IMG/VR virus record: IMGVR_UViG_3300042865_000860
Coordinates: 1-50,756 of that record
Strand: one strand, 5' to 3'
From: a virus
DNA length: 50,756 bases
Shown: piece by piece, positions 24,728 to 33,813 of the stretch
Numbering within the stretch: the first letter of the stretch is position 1
Layout: each line of letters starts with the position of its first letter
Made by a program: the position numbers and the translations under genes
Notes under the pieces: model-generated
Database searches by the model: none
The model's input: the letters and a program-made list of their open reading frames with translations, nothing else
Told to the model about the DNA's origin: nothing

Positions 24728-26491
24728 TTATCTTTTTTTATTTATAATGTCTAAAATTTCTTCAACAACGTCTCCACTATTCTCAGGATTTTCATCCCCC
24801 ATTACAGTTCTGATAATTTTTTTTTTACGATTTAGGATATCATATATTGCTCCTTCAATTGTGTTTTCATATAATGGATAATACACAAGTACATTAGATT
24901 TTTGACCATAACGATATGCTCGATCTTCTGCTTGAGCATGTTCTGCAGGAACAAAAGATAAGTCATTCATAATAACAACCTCAGCGGCGGTCAAAGTTAA
25001 ACCAACACCTGCAGCTTTTAAGTTACCAACAAATACTCTAATCTTTTCGTTATCTTGAAATTCATCAACAGCATGTTGACGATGAGGTTTAGAACAACTA
25101 CCATCCAAATAAACCGCTTGTTTACCAAAATGTTGATAAATCGTTTGTAATGTGTCAGTAAAGTTTGTGAAGATAATAACCTTTTTACCTTGTTCAATAA
25201 TATTTTCGGCAAACTCGATTGTTTGTTTTGTTTTTTCGTTTGAAATAACTTTTCTAACTTTCATTAATTTAGAAAATTGAACAGTAAGAGAAGACGATTC
25301 ATCTTTTTTATTATCAAACCAATTATAATATTCCCCCATCAGTTCTTCATATTCTTTTGATTTCAAACGAAGATATACAGGAGAAATAATTTTATCAGGA
25401 AGATCCAACACATCTTCTTTTAACCTACGAAGAATTTGTTTTGAAGTTCTATCTCTTAATTCCTCCAAATTAGATGCTCCCGTTACATTCCAAACTTTTC
25501 TTCTACCTGCCATAAATTGATATCCTTGACAATAACGAATAGCGTAAGCCATCCAATTTTGAGCAACAGGAGATTCAATAATATTTAATAGGTTATAATA
25601 GTTCATTGGTCTAGAAGTCATTGGAGTTCCCGTTAATAACCAAACCCTTTTAATGTTTTTAACAAAATGATTTATGATTTTTGTTCTTTGTGCTTGAGGA
25701 TTTGAGATCATGTGAGCTTCATCTAAAATAACAAGGTCAAAATTTGATTGATCTAATAAAGACTTATTTTTATCCGTTGTATTGTGAAAATTTTTTAGGA
25801 TATCATAATTAACAATAACAAAATCAGATTCAGTTGAAAATTTCTTACCTTCCGAGATATAAACAGGTCTATCTGAATAATTTTCAATTTCACGTTGCCA
25901 GTTAATCTTTAATGATGCGGGACATATAATTAATATTTTTTTCGCACCAGTCTCTAACGCAGCAATGATTGTACAAGTTGTTTTACCCAACCCCATATCA
26001 TCAGCAAGAATAAATCTTCTTGATCCTGCTAATTTTTCTATTGCTTCTTTTTGATGTTGTAGTGGGGGTCTATGACTGTATTTAGAATAATCTACCTCAA
26101 CTACCTCAACATTGTGAGTCTTTATTAATGATGATTTAGGAACCCAAAATTCTGTTAAAGGATCATTTTCAAAGAACTTACCCCAAATATGATACGATTT
26201 TTCTTTCTCAACTAATAATTTCTCAATGTAAATTTTTTCAGGAGTTTCCATAAAATATCTTTCCTCAGCAAACTTCTTCGCAAAATAAGTATCAAGATCA
26301 ACCCACTTACGAGCAACCTTAGGAACTGTGTCAAAATAATTTATAATGTAATCTGATTGAGTTCTTGTTGGGTAAAACTTTTTATTATTCTCTTTTTTGG
26401 TTTTTAGATACAATATATGATTATTGGCCCCCGAGTATGAGTCTAATAATTCTAACGCTTTATGTTCTATCAATGATTGATTAATATCCAA
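24728..26491 (-). CDS. SNF2-family DNA helicase/translocase (SMARCAL1-like)
   Basis: This superfamily-2 ATPase has about 587 residues. Motifs in order are HQKEAIEKLA (Q region), ILADDMGLGKT (Walker A), ILIICPASL (Ia), LDEAH (Walker B), LLTGTP (III), KVIIFTNF (IV), VFVGNLKAAGVGLTLTAA (V) and QAEDRAYRYGQ (VI, with Arg fingers). The pattern fits SNF2 proteins of the annealing-helicase type, which remodel forks and D-loops; in a T4-like phage this would parallel UvsW in recombination-dependent replication. There is no ATG near the 5' end. I place the start at a TTG at 26491 after AATAAAAAGAGAATT; an earlier TTG at 26536 would overlap the divergent promoter at 26526-26540. It heads the minus-strand group and is divergent from 26551. 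Confidence 0.88.
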   Translation of the reverse strand: MDINQSLIEHKALELLDSYSGANNHILYLKTKKENNKKFYPTRTQSDYIINYFDTVPKVARKWVDLDTYFAKKFAEERYFMETPEKIYIEKLLVEKEKSYHIWGKFFENDPLTEFWVPKSSLIKTHNVEVVEVDYSKYSHRPPLQHQKEAIEKLAGSRRFILADDMGLGKTTCTIIAALETGAKKILIICPASLKINWQREIENYSDRPVYISEGKKFSTESDFVIVNYDILKNFHNTTDKNKSLLDQSNFDLVILDEAHMISNPQAQRTKIINHFVKNIKRVWLLTGTPMTSRPMNYYNLLNIIESPVAQNWMAYAIRYCQGYQFMAGRRKVWNVTGASNLEELRDRTSKQILRRLKEDVLDLPDKIISPVYLRLKSKEYEELMGEYYNWFDNKKDESSSLTVQFSKLMKVRKVISNEKTKQTIEFAENIIEQGKKVIIFTNFTDTLQTIYQHFGKQAVYLDGSCSKPHRQHAVDEFQDNEKIRVFVGNLKAAGVGLTLTAAEVVIMNDLSFVPAEHAQAEDRAYRYGQKSNVLVYYPLYENTIEGAIYDILNRKKKIIRTVMGDENPENSGDVVEEILDIINKKR

Positions 26492-26525
26492 AATTCTCTT
26501 TTTATTAAAAATAACAATAAAAAAG

Positions 26526-26540
26526 ATATTTATCAATAAA
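26526..26540 (+). promoter_or_regulatory. Putative late promoter of the tail/neck operon
   Basis: ATATTTATCAATAAA ends 10 bases before the ATG at 26551 and fits the recurring late motif with one C. Confidence 0.45.
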
Positions 26541-26550
26541 AACCGTAATT

Positions 26551-27063
26551 ATGGCTAATAAAATTCCTATTACAAGATTGGGTAAATTTTTCGGAGAGAA
26601 CGATTTTGACCTTGATATTTCAATGGGAGAAGAGTGGTTGATTGGTGATATGAATTTCACTTGTGTGTTATATCGTATAGATAGGCAAAAGACAAAAACA
26701 GATGATGTCTATGGTGAAACCGTTTCGGACGGTATTAAATTTTTACCTCCAATTGAATTTAATGCGTTTGTTCAAGTATCGGCACCTGAAAATAAAATGA
26801 TGGGGTCAACAAGAATGGATCAAATGGAGCCAGGGAATATTAGAGTTTCTGTTTATCAAAAAACTTTAGATAATTTAAATGTTGATATAAATTTTGGGGA
26901 TTACATTGGTTACTATGAAACTGAAACTTTGGTAAGGTACTATACGGTTAATAATGATGGTCGTGTTGTGTCAGATAATAAACATACCTATGCAGGATAT
27001 AAACCATTTTATCGTACAATAAGTGCGTCTCCTGTTGGGCCAAATGAATTTAAAGGATTATGA
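26551..27063 (+). CDS. Probable neck / head-tail connector protein (gp14-like)
   Basis: This 170-residue protein is mostly beta. It opens with RLGKFFGENDFDLDISMGEEWLIGD; the middle has VLYRIDRQKTKTDDVYGE, and the end reads RYYTVNNDG to PFYRTISASPVGPNEFKG. The order 'gene product then YGE, then a GD(Y/L)xxYY strand, then F/YxV with PFYR' is like T4 gp14, but the protein is shorter than gp14 (256 residues). It begins the operon that continues with a gp15-like gene and the sheath, the position gp14 has in T4. The stop overlaps the next start (ATGA). Assignment is from context and moderate similarity. Confidence 0.5.
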   Translation: MANKIPITRLGKFFGENDFDLDISMGEEWLIGDMNFTCVLYRIDRQKTKTDDVYGETVSDGIKFLPPIEFNAFVQVSAPENKMMGSTRMDQMEPGNIRVSVYQKTLDNLNVDINFGDYIGYYETETLVRYYTVNNDGRVVSDNKHTYAGYKPFYRTISASPVGPNEFKGL

Positions 27064-27500
27064 AAATACTATTAAAAGAATCACAAACTAATGAATTAAT
27101 ATCTTTTATAAAAAAAGACCCTAATTTATTAATAAAAAAACAAGTTAAAGTTTATTATGATATTACAAGACATATGTTTTCTGTTACATTTTCTGGTATT
27201 GTTGTATTAAAGGCAGATTACGTTAGATTAAAAAATGTTAAATTTTTAGTGGGGGAAAAGGGAAAAGAAAAAGTTAGGTCAGTAAAACAAAAAAATGTTC
27301 ATGCTTATGTTACTGGAACATTGATTGATTATTGTGAATATCCTTGTGAGGATATACCAAGTCCTGAAGGAAATGTTGTTATTAAATATAATCCTTATTT
27401 TGACGACTCATTTCTCATAAAAAAAACAAAAGAACCAATTTTTAGTGCTGATGAGGTTGAAATGATAAATTTAGATGATAAAATATTTTTAGTTAATTAA
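27060..27500 (+). CDS. Unknown 146-residue protein in the neck/tail operon
   Basis: The ATG overlaps the stop of the preceding gene (ATGA) and the stop is 2 bases before the next start, so it is tightly coupled to the two tail-completion candidates. It begins MKILLKESQTNELISFI, a helix-like start, and continues with beta strands and a PCEDIPSPEGN loop. It is basic in the first half. I do not recognise the family. The position suggests a virion or assembly protein. Confidence 0.55.
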   Translation: MKILLKESQTNELISFIKKDPNLLIKKQVKVYYDITRHMFSVTFSGIVVLKADYVRLKNVKFLVGEKGKEKVRSVKQKNVHAYVTGTLIDYCEYPCEDIPSPEGNVVIKYNPYFDDSFLIKKTKEPIFSADEVEMINLDDKIFLVN

Positions 27501-27502
27501 TT

Positions 27503-28564
27503 ATGGGATTTCCAAAACAAATAAAAAAGACAATTCCTCTTATTAATAAAAAAATCTTGACACCAAGAAGACATGAGATTGCGGAGATGATTTCAGAGGA
27601 TGGAACCTACCTTCCAAAATCTTTGTTACATGCAGATTTAGATCGTGGATTTTTAGATTTTGTTAGAGATGAATTAAGATGTGTTGTTGATGGAAAAGTT
27701 ATTCCCGCAATTGATATTTTAATTACAACACAAAATTGGTCTCAGTTTGTTGAAACTTGGGATTTCCAAAATATTGATAAAAACGCAGAACCCCCCTTTA
27801 TAACAACAATTAGAACCCCTGAAGTTAAGTTTGGTACAAATCCGGCATTAAGGTACAATATACCAAATAGGAAACAATATTATTATGCTAAGGTTCCAAC
27901 ATGGGATGGACAAAGACATGGTATGGACATTTATAAAATACCACAACCTGTTCCTGTTGATATAACATATACAGTAGTTATACTATGTAACAGAATGAGA
28001 GAATTGAATAAATTAAATCAAATTATTCTTGAAAAATTTTCTTCTCGTCAAGCGTATCAAGTAATTAAAGGTCATTATATTCCAATTGTTATGAACGATA
28101 TTACTGATGAATCAACATTAGATTTAGAAAAAAGAAAGGTTTATATCCAAAAATACACATTTACTTTATTGGGATTTCTTATTGATGAAGATCAATTTGA
28201 AATATCTCCAGCAATTACAAGAGTTTTTCAAATATATGAAACCGATGTAAAAATAAAAAAGAAAAAACAAAAAAAGGAAACCCCTAATCCACCATCAGTA
28301 AAAAGATATGATTTTGCCACAGGTATTACATCAAACGAAGTCACTGAAGTTTTTGATTACACTGTTAATTTAAAATTTGTTGATAGTGATAACGTATCAA
28401 ACGGAACTCCTCCGTCAGGATATGACGTTTATATAAATGGTCTTTATTATGGTAATGATGTAAGAGAGATACAAATTAATACTGGAGATACACTAAAAAT
28501 AATTATTTATAAACAATTCCCAAATGATACATCGTTTTTAATTTTTAATCAGGAATTACTATAA
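27503..28564 (+). CDS. Probable tail completion / sheath terminator protein (gp15-like)
   Basis: This is a 353-residue protein. The region of about 90-240 has strands and motifs typical of myovirus tail-terminator proteins: PEVKFGTNPALRYNIPNRK, VPTWDGQRHGMDIYKIPQPV, DITYTVVILCNRMRELNKLN, and KYTFTLLGFLIDEDQFEISPAI. A Lys-rich linker (about 248-262) leads to an extra C-terminal domain (about 270-353) with GYDVYINGLYYG, of Ig/PEGA-like character. T4 gp15 is 272 residues, so the extra domain explains the length. The gene lies just before the sheath, as expected for a gp15 equivalent capping the tube and sheath. Confidence 0.58.
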   Translation: MGFPKQIKKTIPLINKKILTPRRHEIAEMISEDGTYLPKSLLHADLDRGFLDFVRDELRCVVDGKVIPAIDILITTQNWSQFVETWDFQNIDKNAEPPFITTIRTPEVKFGTNPALRYNIPNRKQYYYAKVPTWDGQRHGMDIYKIPQPVPVDITYTVVILCNRMRELNKLNQIILEKFSSRQAYQVIKGHYIPIVMNDITDESTLDLEKRKVYIQKYTFTLLGFLIDEDQFEISPAITRVFQIYETDVKIKKKKQKKETPNPPSVKRYDFATGITSNEVTEVFDYTVNLKFVDSDNVSNGTPPSGYDVYINGLYYGNDVREIQINTGDTLKIIIYKQFPNDTSFLIFNQELL

Positions 28565-28729
28565 TTAGTCTTCACCGTATACATCTTTTTTTTCTTTACA
28601 TTTTTCCATAATTAAATTTTCTAAAAATCGATACATTTTTATTCCTCGTTTATCACAATATTTTTTTAACACATTGTGGACCTCGGGGGAAATCTTTAAA
28701 TTTTTTATCTTCTTAGTGTCATTATCCAT
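28565..28729 (-). CDS. Small ribbon-helix-helix-like DNA-binding protein
   Basis: An antisense 54-residue gene lies in the gap between 28564 and 28848. It starts at ATG 28729 and ends at TAA 28565-28567. The sequence has the pattern of an RHH (Arc/CopG) protein: a short basic strand (KKIKNLKIS), then PEVHNVLKKYCDKRGIKM as helix A and turn, then YRFLENLIMEKCKEKK as helix B. RHH proteins bind DNA as dimers and often regulate themselves. Two perfect tandem 11-base repeats directly precede the start codon. It faces away from the sheath gene, so it could control that junction. The RHH call rests on pattern only. Confidence 0.65.
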   Translation of the reverse strand: MDNDTKKIKNLKISPEVHNVLKKYCDKRGIKMYRFLENLIMEKCKEKKDVYGED

Positions 28730-28730
28730 A

Positions 28731-28752
28731 GGTAGAATAAAGGTAGAATAAA
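28731..28752. repeat. Tandem 11-base direct repeat, probable operator
   Basis: GGTAGAATAAA occurs twice back to back (28731-28741 and 28742-28752). The spacing of 11 bases is about one helical turn, which suits side-by-side RHH dimers. It starts one base upstream of the ATG of the RHH-like gene and lies 55-76 bases before the sheath promoter motif. Confidence 0.65.
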
Positions 28753-28806
28753 ATCATACCAATTATAAATAGTTTCAAAGAAGTAAAGTTTTTGCGAAAA
28801 AAACTA

Positions 28807-28821
28807 ATATTTATATAGAAA
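28807..28821 (+). promoter_or_regulatory. Putative late promoter of the sheath gene
   Basis: ATATTTATATAGAAA lies 26 bases before the start at 28848 and fits the recurring late motif. Confidence 0.5.
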
Positions 28822-28847
28822 ATAAAATAACTAAATAAAAAAAGACA

Positions 28848-31800
28848 ATGGCAAACAGTAAAGTATTTGTATCGCCGGGAGTATACACTTCTGAAGTAGA
28901 TTTAAGTTTCGTAGCACAAAGTGTTGGTGTTACAACCTTAGGTATTGCGGGAGAAACATTAAAAGGACCCGCTTTTGAACCAATTTTTGTAAGAAATTAC
29001 GATGAATTTCAAAACTATTTTGGGGGTACTTCACCCGAAAAATTTATTAACACACAAATCCCTAAATATGAGGCGGCATACATTGCGAAATCATATTTAC
29101 AACAATCTAATCAATTATTTGTAACAAGAATTTTAGGTCTTTCAGGTTATGATGCTGGACCATCTTGGTCAATCTTAACTGAAGCAAATGTTAATTGTTC
29201 AACAATTGATGTTAATTGTTTTAGTTCAGTGACCGTAAATTGTGAACAACAATGTGTTATTCCTTTGGAGTTACCATATTCTGTTGATTTTACGGGATGT
29301 ACGGATTCAACTTCTAGTATTGAATATATGACACACTTCCCTCAGGAAATATTGGATTTATTGGATGTGAGTTATGAAACTCCACAAGGAGGAACATCAA
29401 CTTTGGATAGTAATATAAAAGAATTAATTTTTAATGTAATAACAAATTCAAACCCATTAATTGCGGAAGACCAATATATTAGTTATTTTGGTAGTGTTGA
29501 TGATAATGATTATAATGCGTTAACGGTTAATGGATCATACACCGCAACAACAAACGTTTATGGTGTACCGTCAATACCTTTTAGTGGAAATAATTTATGT
29601 GATGGAGCAAACACATCGTGGTATTATTCATTATTTGATAATGTTGGTGGCGGAAGTTATACAGGATTCTCATTTTGGTCAATTGTTACTGGTGTAACTA
29701 ATATTACTCCAATTACAACAACCACAACCGCACCAACAACAACATCAACAACAACCGACCCTTGTGTTATTCCTGTTCCAACAACAACAACAACAACAAC
29801 AAGTCCTATTCCTGTTGAGTGTTTTTCAGGATCAGTAATGGGCGTAATTTATTATTATACAGGAACATCATATACAGAATATGATGATATGGTTGTGGCA
29901 ACATTTAGATCAAGAGGTATATCAACATATTCAAATGGTAATAACCCAATTTATGAAGTATCTAATTTGGCAGACGTAGTTTTAGATATGACAGGACAAT
30001 ATTCTGGTGTATTACAAAACCCATATCTACCATTTGGTGTTAATGTTACTAATAAAGATGGTGTTAATTTTAACTTTGAAACGTCTTTTGCAACAAGTGA
30101 CTCACAATATATAACAAAAGTTTTTGGTACGGATAATTTTGGTAAACCAAGAACAGTGGTTCCTTTATTTGTTGAAGAAAGGTTTCAGGCTTTATTAAAC
30201 TATGGTTGGAGAAAAGGATTTATTAGAGGATTAAATCCAACATTAGTAGATTTAAATTCTGCACAAAGTAATGCTTCGGATTCTATTGGTTGGTATTTAG
30301 ATAAATACCAAACACCAAGTTCTCCTTGGGTAGTATCTGAACTTAGGGGTACAAAAGTTTATAACCTATTTAAATTTTACACAATTTCAGATGGTGATTC
30401 AGCTAATTATGAAATAAAAATATCAATTGGTAATATTTCGTTTTCAAATCAAACATTTGATGTGTTTATTCGTGATTATTATGATACGGATTCAAATCCA
30501 GTTGTGATTGAGAAATTTACTAACTGTAGTATGGATCCAAGTCAAAATAATTTTATTGCAAAAAAGACAGGTTCATTAGATGGTGAATACCAACTTAATT
30601 CTAAATATGTTATGGTAGAAATGAATGAAGATGCTCCTGTTGATGCACTTCCTTGTGGTTTTGATGGGTTTAATTTTAGAACTTATGGTACCGCAACATC
30701 ACCATTTCCTGTTTATAAAACAAAATACGATTTTCCTGGAGAAGTTATCTTTAATCCTCCATTTGGAACACCAATTCAAAGTGGTGGAGATAATGTTAGA
30801 AGAACCTATTTAGGTATTTCTAATAATAATAGTTGGGATGGTAATTATTTTGAATATATTGGTAAACGAAATACAATCTCAACTTGTGATATTGAAAGTG
30901 TTGATTGGAATTATAAATCAAAAGGTTTCCACATGGATAAGGATGCTTCAGGAATAACTATTTCAGATGCCTTTACAACATCAGGAACATCTAAATTTAA
31001 TGTAGGGTCGGCAAATTTCTCATCTGAACCTAATAACCCAACAAGTCCTTATTATAGAATTTATTCAAGAAAATTCACTTTATTAGTACAAGGAGGTTAC
31101 GATGGTTGGGATATATATCGTGAACATAGAACTAACAGTGATAGATATGTTTTAGGAAGAACTGGTTATTTAAATGGAGCGTGTCCTGATAACAGATATC
31201 CAAATGCAGTTGGTTGGGGAGCATTCAAACAAATTGCTGTTGGTGATGGTACTCAAGATTTTGCAAATACTGACTACTATGCTTATTTATTAGGAATTCA
31301 AACATTCTCTAATCCTGAAGCGGTTAACATTAATGTGTTTGTTTCACCGGGTATTGATTATGTTAATAATAGTGACTTAGTTGAATCAACAATAGACATG
31401 ATTGAAAATGAAAGAGCGGACTCACTTTATATTACAACAACTCCCGATTATAATATGTTTTTACCAACAACTACAGGTAATGATGGTATTATTTATCCTC
31501 AAGAAGCGGTAGATAATTTAGAAACAACAGGAATTGATTCTAACTATACCGCAACTTATTATCCTTGGGTGTTAACTCGTGATAGTGTAAACAATACACA
31601 AATATATATACCGGCAACTGCTGAGGTAACTAGAAATTTAGCCTTAACAGATAATATTGCGTTCCCTTGGTTTGCAGCGGCAGGTTACACAAGAGGTATT
31701 GTAAACTCAATTAAAGCACGTAAAAAATTAACTCAAGAAGATAGAGACACTCTTTACCAAGGAAGAATTAATCCAATTGCAACCTTCTCTGATGTAGGAA

Positions 31801-32159
31801 CCGTAATTTGGGGTAATAAAACTTTACAAGTAAGAGAGTCAGCTCTTGATAGAATTAACGTGAGAAGATTGTTATTACAAGCTCGTAAATTAATCTCAGC
31901 AGTATCTGTAAGATTATTGTTTGATCAAAATGACGAACAAGTTAGACAAGACTTTTTAAACTCCGTAAATCCAATATTAGATGCTATTAGAAGAGATAGA
32001 GGTTTATATGATTTCCGAGTTACAGTTTCTTCTGACACAGCAGACTTAGATAGAAATCAAATGACAGGTAAAATTTATATTAAACCAACAAGATCCTTAG
32101 AATTTATAGATATTACATTCTATATAACACCAACTGGAGCATCATTTGAAGATATTTAA
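28848..32159 (+). CDS. 18: Contractile tail sheath protein (gp18-like) with Thr-rich insertion
   Basis: This protein polymerises around the tail tube and contracts to drive injection. The N-terminus (VFVSPGVYTSEVDLS, then GIAGETLKGPAFEPIFV and YDEFQNYFGG) and the C-terminal core (FPWFAAAGYTRG, RDTLYQGRINPIATF, LDRINVRRLLLQARKLI, LFDQNDEQVRQDF) are those of phage sheaths. At 1103 residues it is much longer than T4 gp18 (659), with a large middle insertion. That insertion includes a Thr-rich segment at about 288-322 (TTTTTAPTTTSTTTDP, then [10 protein letters not shown]) next to cysteines, like the linkers of the Pro/Thr proteins. The inserted domains should lie on the outside of the sheath. 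A terminator follows. Confidence 0.92.
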   Translation: MANSKVFVSPGVYTSEVDLSFVAQSVGVTTLGIAGETLKGPAFEPIFVRNYDEFQNYFGGTSPEKFINTQIPKYEAAYIAKSYLQQSNQLFVTRILGLSGYDAGPSWSILTEANVNCSTIDVNCFSSVTVNCEQQCVIPLELPYSVDFTGCTDSTSSIEYMTHFPQEILDLLDVSYETPQGGTSTLDSNIKELIFNVITNSNPLIAEDQYISYFGSVDDNDYNALTVNGSYTATTNVYGVPSIPFSGNNLCDGANTSWYYSLFDNVGGGSYTGFSFWSIVTGVTNITPITTTTTAPTTTSTTTDPCVIPVPTTTTTTTSPIPVECFSGSVMGVIYYYTGTSYTEYDDMVVATFRSRGISTYSNGNNPIYEVSNLADVVLDMTGQYSGVLQNPYLPFGVNVTNKDGVNFNFETSFATSDSQYITKVFGTDNFGKPRTVVPLFVEERFQALLNYGWRKGFIRGLNPTLVDLNSAQSNASDSIGWYLDKYQTPSSPWVVSELRGTKVYNLFKFYTISDGDSANYEIKISIGNISFSNQTFDVFIRDYYDTDSNPVVIEKFTNCSMDPSQNNFIAKKTGSLDGEYQLNSKYVMVEMNEDAPVDALPCGFDGFNFRTYGTATSPFPVYKTKYDFPGEVIFNPPFGTPIQSGGDNVRRTYLGISNNNSWDGNYFEYIGKRNTISTCDIESVDWNYKSKGFHMDKDASGITISDAFTTSGTSKFNVGSANFSSEPNNPTSPYYRIYSRKFTLLVQGGYDGWDIYREHRTNSDRYVLGRTGYLNGACPDNRYPNAVGWGAFKQIAVGDGTQDFANTDYYAYLLGIQTFSNPEAVNINVFVSPGIDYVNNSDLVESTIDMIENERADSLYITTTPDYNMFLPTTTGNDGIIYPQEAVDNLETTGIDSNYTATYYPWVLTRDSVNNTQIYIPATAEVTRNLALTDNIAFPWFAAAGYTRGIVNSIKARKKLTQEDRDTLYQGRINPIATFSDVGTVIWGNKTLQVRESALDRINVRRLLLQARKLISAVSVRLLFDQNDEQVRQDFLNSVNPILDAIRRDRGLYDFRVTVSSDTADLDRNQMTGKIYIKPTRSLEFIDITFYITPTGASFEDI

Positions 32160-32183
32160 TTATTAAAATGTAAAAAAATAAAA

Positions 32184-32210
32184 AAAAGGAGGCTAGTTCT
32201 CCTTTTTTTT
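32184..32210 (+). terminator. Rho-independent terminator after the sheath gene
   Basis: AAAAGGAG, a 7-base loop and CTCCTTTT form a stem followed by a run of T (to 32210). Confidence 0.8.
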
Positions 32211-32220
32211 ATTACCTTTG

Positions 32221-32236
32221 TGTTTATAAATATAAA
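32221..32236 (+). promoter_or_regulatory. Putative late promoter of the HAD gene
   Basis: TGTTTATAAATATAAA contains a perfect TATAAATA and lies 10 bases before the ATG at 32247. Confidence 0.55.
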
Positions 32237-32246
32237 AATAAACACA

Positions 32247-33047
32247 ATGAAAATTAAACCTATTGATTTAATTCCGGCAGTAAAATATTATTCATTTGAT
32301 TGGGATGATAATTTAATGTATATGCCAACAAAAATTTATCTTTTGAATGATAAAGGTAATAAAGTAGGTATGACCACAAAAGATTTTGCAGAATTTAGAG
32401 ATATGGTCGGTAAAAAATTATTTAAATATAATGGACATACCATTGTTGGACCAGCAAAAGATGCTTATATCGAGTTCGGTGTTACTTATGACGATCAATT
32501 TTTAATTGATGTTATGGTCTCACCAACAGGACCAGTATGGGATGATTTTGTTGAAGCAATTAATAATGGATCCATTTTTTCTATAATTACTGCAAGAGGT
32601 CACACACCATCAGCAATTAAACAAGGTATATATAAACTAATTAAATCAAACAAAAATGGTATTGATTCAAATAAGTTGGTTAAAAATTTATTAAAATATA
32701 AAGATTTGGCGGATGAGGATATCTTAACTAAAGATAAACTTATAAAATCATATTTAGATTTGTGTCGTTTTCACGCAGTTTCTTTTGGTATGAGTTCTGA
32801 AACAAATCCAGAGCCAGGAAAAATTAAAGCTATGGAAGAATTTATTAAATATGTTAAAGAAATTTCTATTCAGTTACAGAAAAAGGCTTTAATAAAAAAT
32901 AAAATAAATAATTATATTAAGCCATTTATTGGTTTTTCAGATGATGATGTAAAAAATGTATCTAGTATGAAAGATTATTTTAAAGATAAAGAAGATAATA
33001 TACTACAAACTTACTTAACATCAAGAGGAATAAAAACAAAATATTAA
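32247..33047 (+). CDS. HAD-superfamily phosphatase-like protein
   Basis: This is a 266-residue protein. The four HAD motifs can be found: motif I SFDWDDNLMYMP (first Asp as nucleophile), motif II SIITARGHTP, a Lys in PEPGKIKAMEEF as motif III, and motif IV IGFSDDDVKN near the C-terminus. The motif I DWDDN instead of DxDGT is as seen in phage and PNKP-like phosphatase relatives. A helical cap-like insert lies between I and II and more helices between II and III. The start is the ATG at 32247, not the GTG at 32220 which lies inside the promoter motif. It sits between sheath and tube with its own promoter and a terminator before it. The substrate is unknown; nucleotide or DNA 3'-phosphate repair is possible. 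Confidence 0.7.
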   Translation: MKIKPIDLIPAVKYYSFDWDDNLMYMPTKIYLLNDKGNKVGMTTKDFAEFRDMVGKKLFKYNGHTIVGPAKDAYIEFGVTYDDQFLIDVMVSPTGPVWDDFVEAINNGSIFSIITARGHTPSAIKQGIYKLIKSNKNGIDSNKLVKNLLKYKDLADEDILTKDKLIKSYLDLCRFHAVSFGMSSETNPEPGKIKAMEEFIKYVKEISIQLQKKALIKNKINNYIKPFIGFSDDDVKNVSSMKDYFKDKEDNILQTYLTSRGIKTKY

Positions 33048-33118
33048 TAATAAATGCTAGTACTAGTATATTTTATTTAAAAAAAAATAAAAGTAAATAG
33101 AAAAATTTTATTTATCGT

Positions 33119-33133
33119 ATATTTATAATGAAA
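33119..33133 (+). promoter_or_regulatory. Putative late promoter of the tube gene
   Basis: ATATTTATAATGAAA lies 28 bases before the start at 33162; it matches the late motif consensus except for one G. Confidence 0.5.
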
Positions 33134-33161
33134 ATAAACATAAAATTAAAAATTAAAAATT

Positions 33162-33650
33162 ATGGCTGATTTGTTAATGAAAATGCCAGTTCCGTACGAA
33201 CCCAAAAGGCAGAACAGGTTTATTATAAGGTTTCCTTCAGATTTGGGTATCAACGAGTGGTTTGTGGAAAGTGCTTCAAGGCCATCAATAAAAATCGGTT
33301 CAACCGAAATACAATTCTTAAATACATCAACATTTGTTGCTGGTAGATTTAATTGGGATCCAATCACAGTTAAATTCCGTGACCCAATTGGACCATCTGC
33401 AGCACAAGCTTTAATGGAATGGGTTCGTTTATGTGCTGAGTCCGTTACAGGTCGTATGGGTTATGCTGCAGGATACAAAAAAAATGTTGATCTTGAAATG
33501 TTAGATCCAACAGGAGTTGTTGTAGAAAAATGGATATTAGAAGGCACATTTTTAACTGATGTTAATTTTGGAACATTATCATATTCTCAAGATGCTTTGG
33601 CGGACATTAGTGGAACACTTCGTATGGACCGTTGTATATTAGTTTATTAA
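33162..33650 (+). CDS. 19: Tail tube protein (gp19-like)
   Basis: At 162 residues this is the same length class as T4 gp19 (163). Visible family features are PYEPKRQNRFIIRFPSDLGI at the start, the SASRPSIKIG strand, WDPITVKFRDPIGPSAAQAL, the MGYAAGYKKNVDLEMLDPTG loop, and VNFGTLSYSQDALADISGTL near the end. It forms stacked hexamer rings through which DNA passes. A single-gene unit: a late-promoter motif precedes and a strong terminator follows, as expected for a protein made in large amounts. Confidence 0.93.
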   Translation: MADLLMKMPVPYEPKRQNRFIIRFPSDLGINEWFVESASRPSIKIGSTEIQFLNTSTFVAGRFNWDPITVKFRDPIGPSAAQALMEWVRLCAESVTGRMGYAAGYKKNVDLEMLDPTGVVVEKWILEGTFLTDVNFGTLSYSQDALADISGTLRMDRCILVY

Positions 33651-33698
33651 TTTCTTTTAAATAAAACTAAAATATATCTATTCATAGATACGATATTT

Positions 33699-33736
33699 AA
33701 TTCCCATATATTAATATGTATGGGAATTTTTTTTTA
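33699..33736 (+). terminator. Rho-independent terminator after the tube gene
   Basis: AATTCCCATA and TATGGGAATT form a 10-base stem with a 10-base loop, followed by TTTTTTTT. Confidence 0.85.
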
Positions 33737-33813
33737 TTAAAATAACAAAATATATTAATTATTAAGATTTTAACTAAAAAAAAGAAATATATTTACAAAA
33801 AATATAAGTAAAG

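Noticed and set aside
32220-32246. GTG start at 32220 for the HAD gene
   Set aside because: It would translate through the TATAAATA motif; the ATG at 32247 gives a normal HAD N-terminus.
33050-33075. CTAGTACTAG palindrome after the HAD gene
   Set aside because: It is too short and AT-rich to be a convincing terminator or operator, and no second copy is seen.
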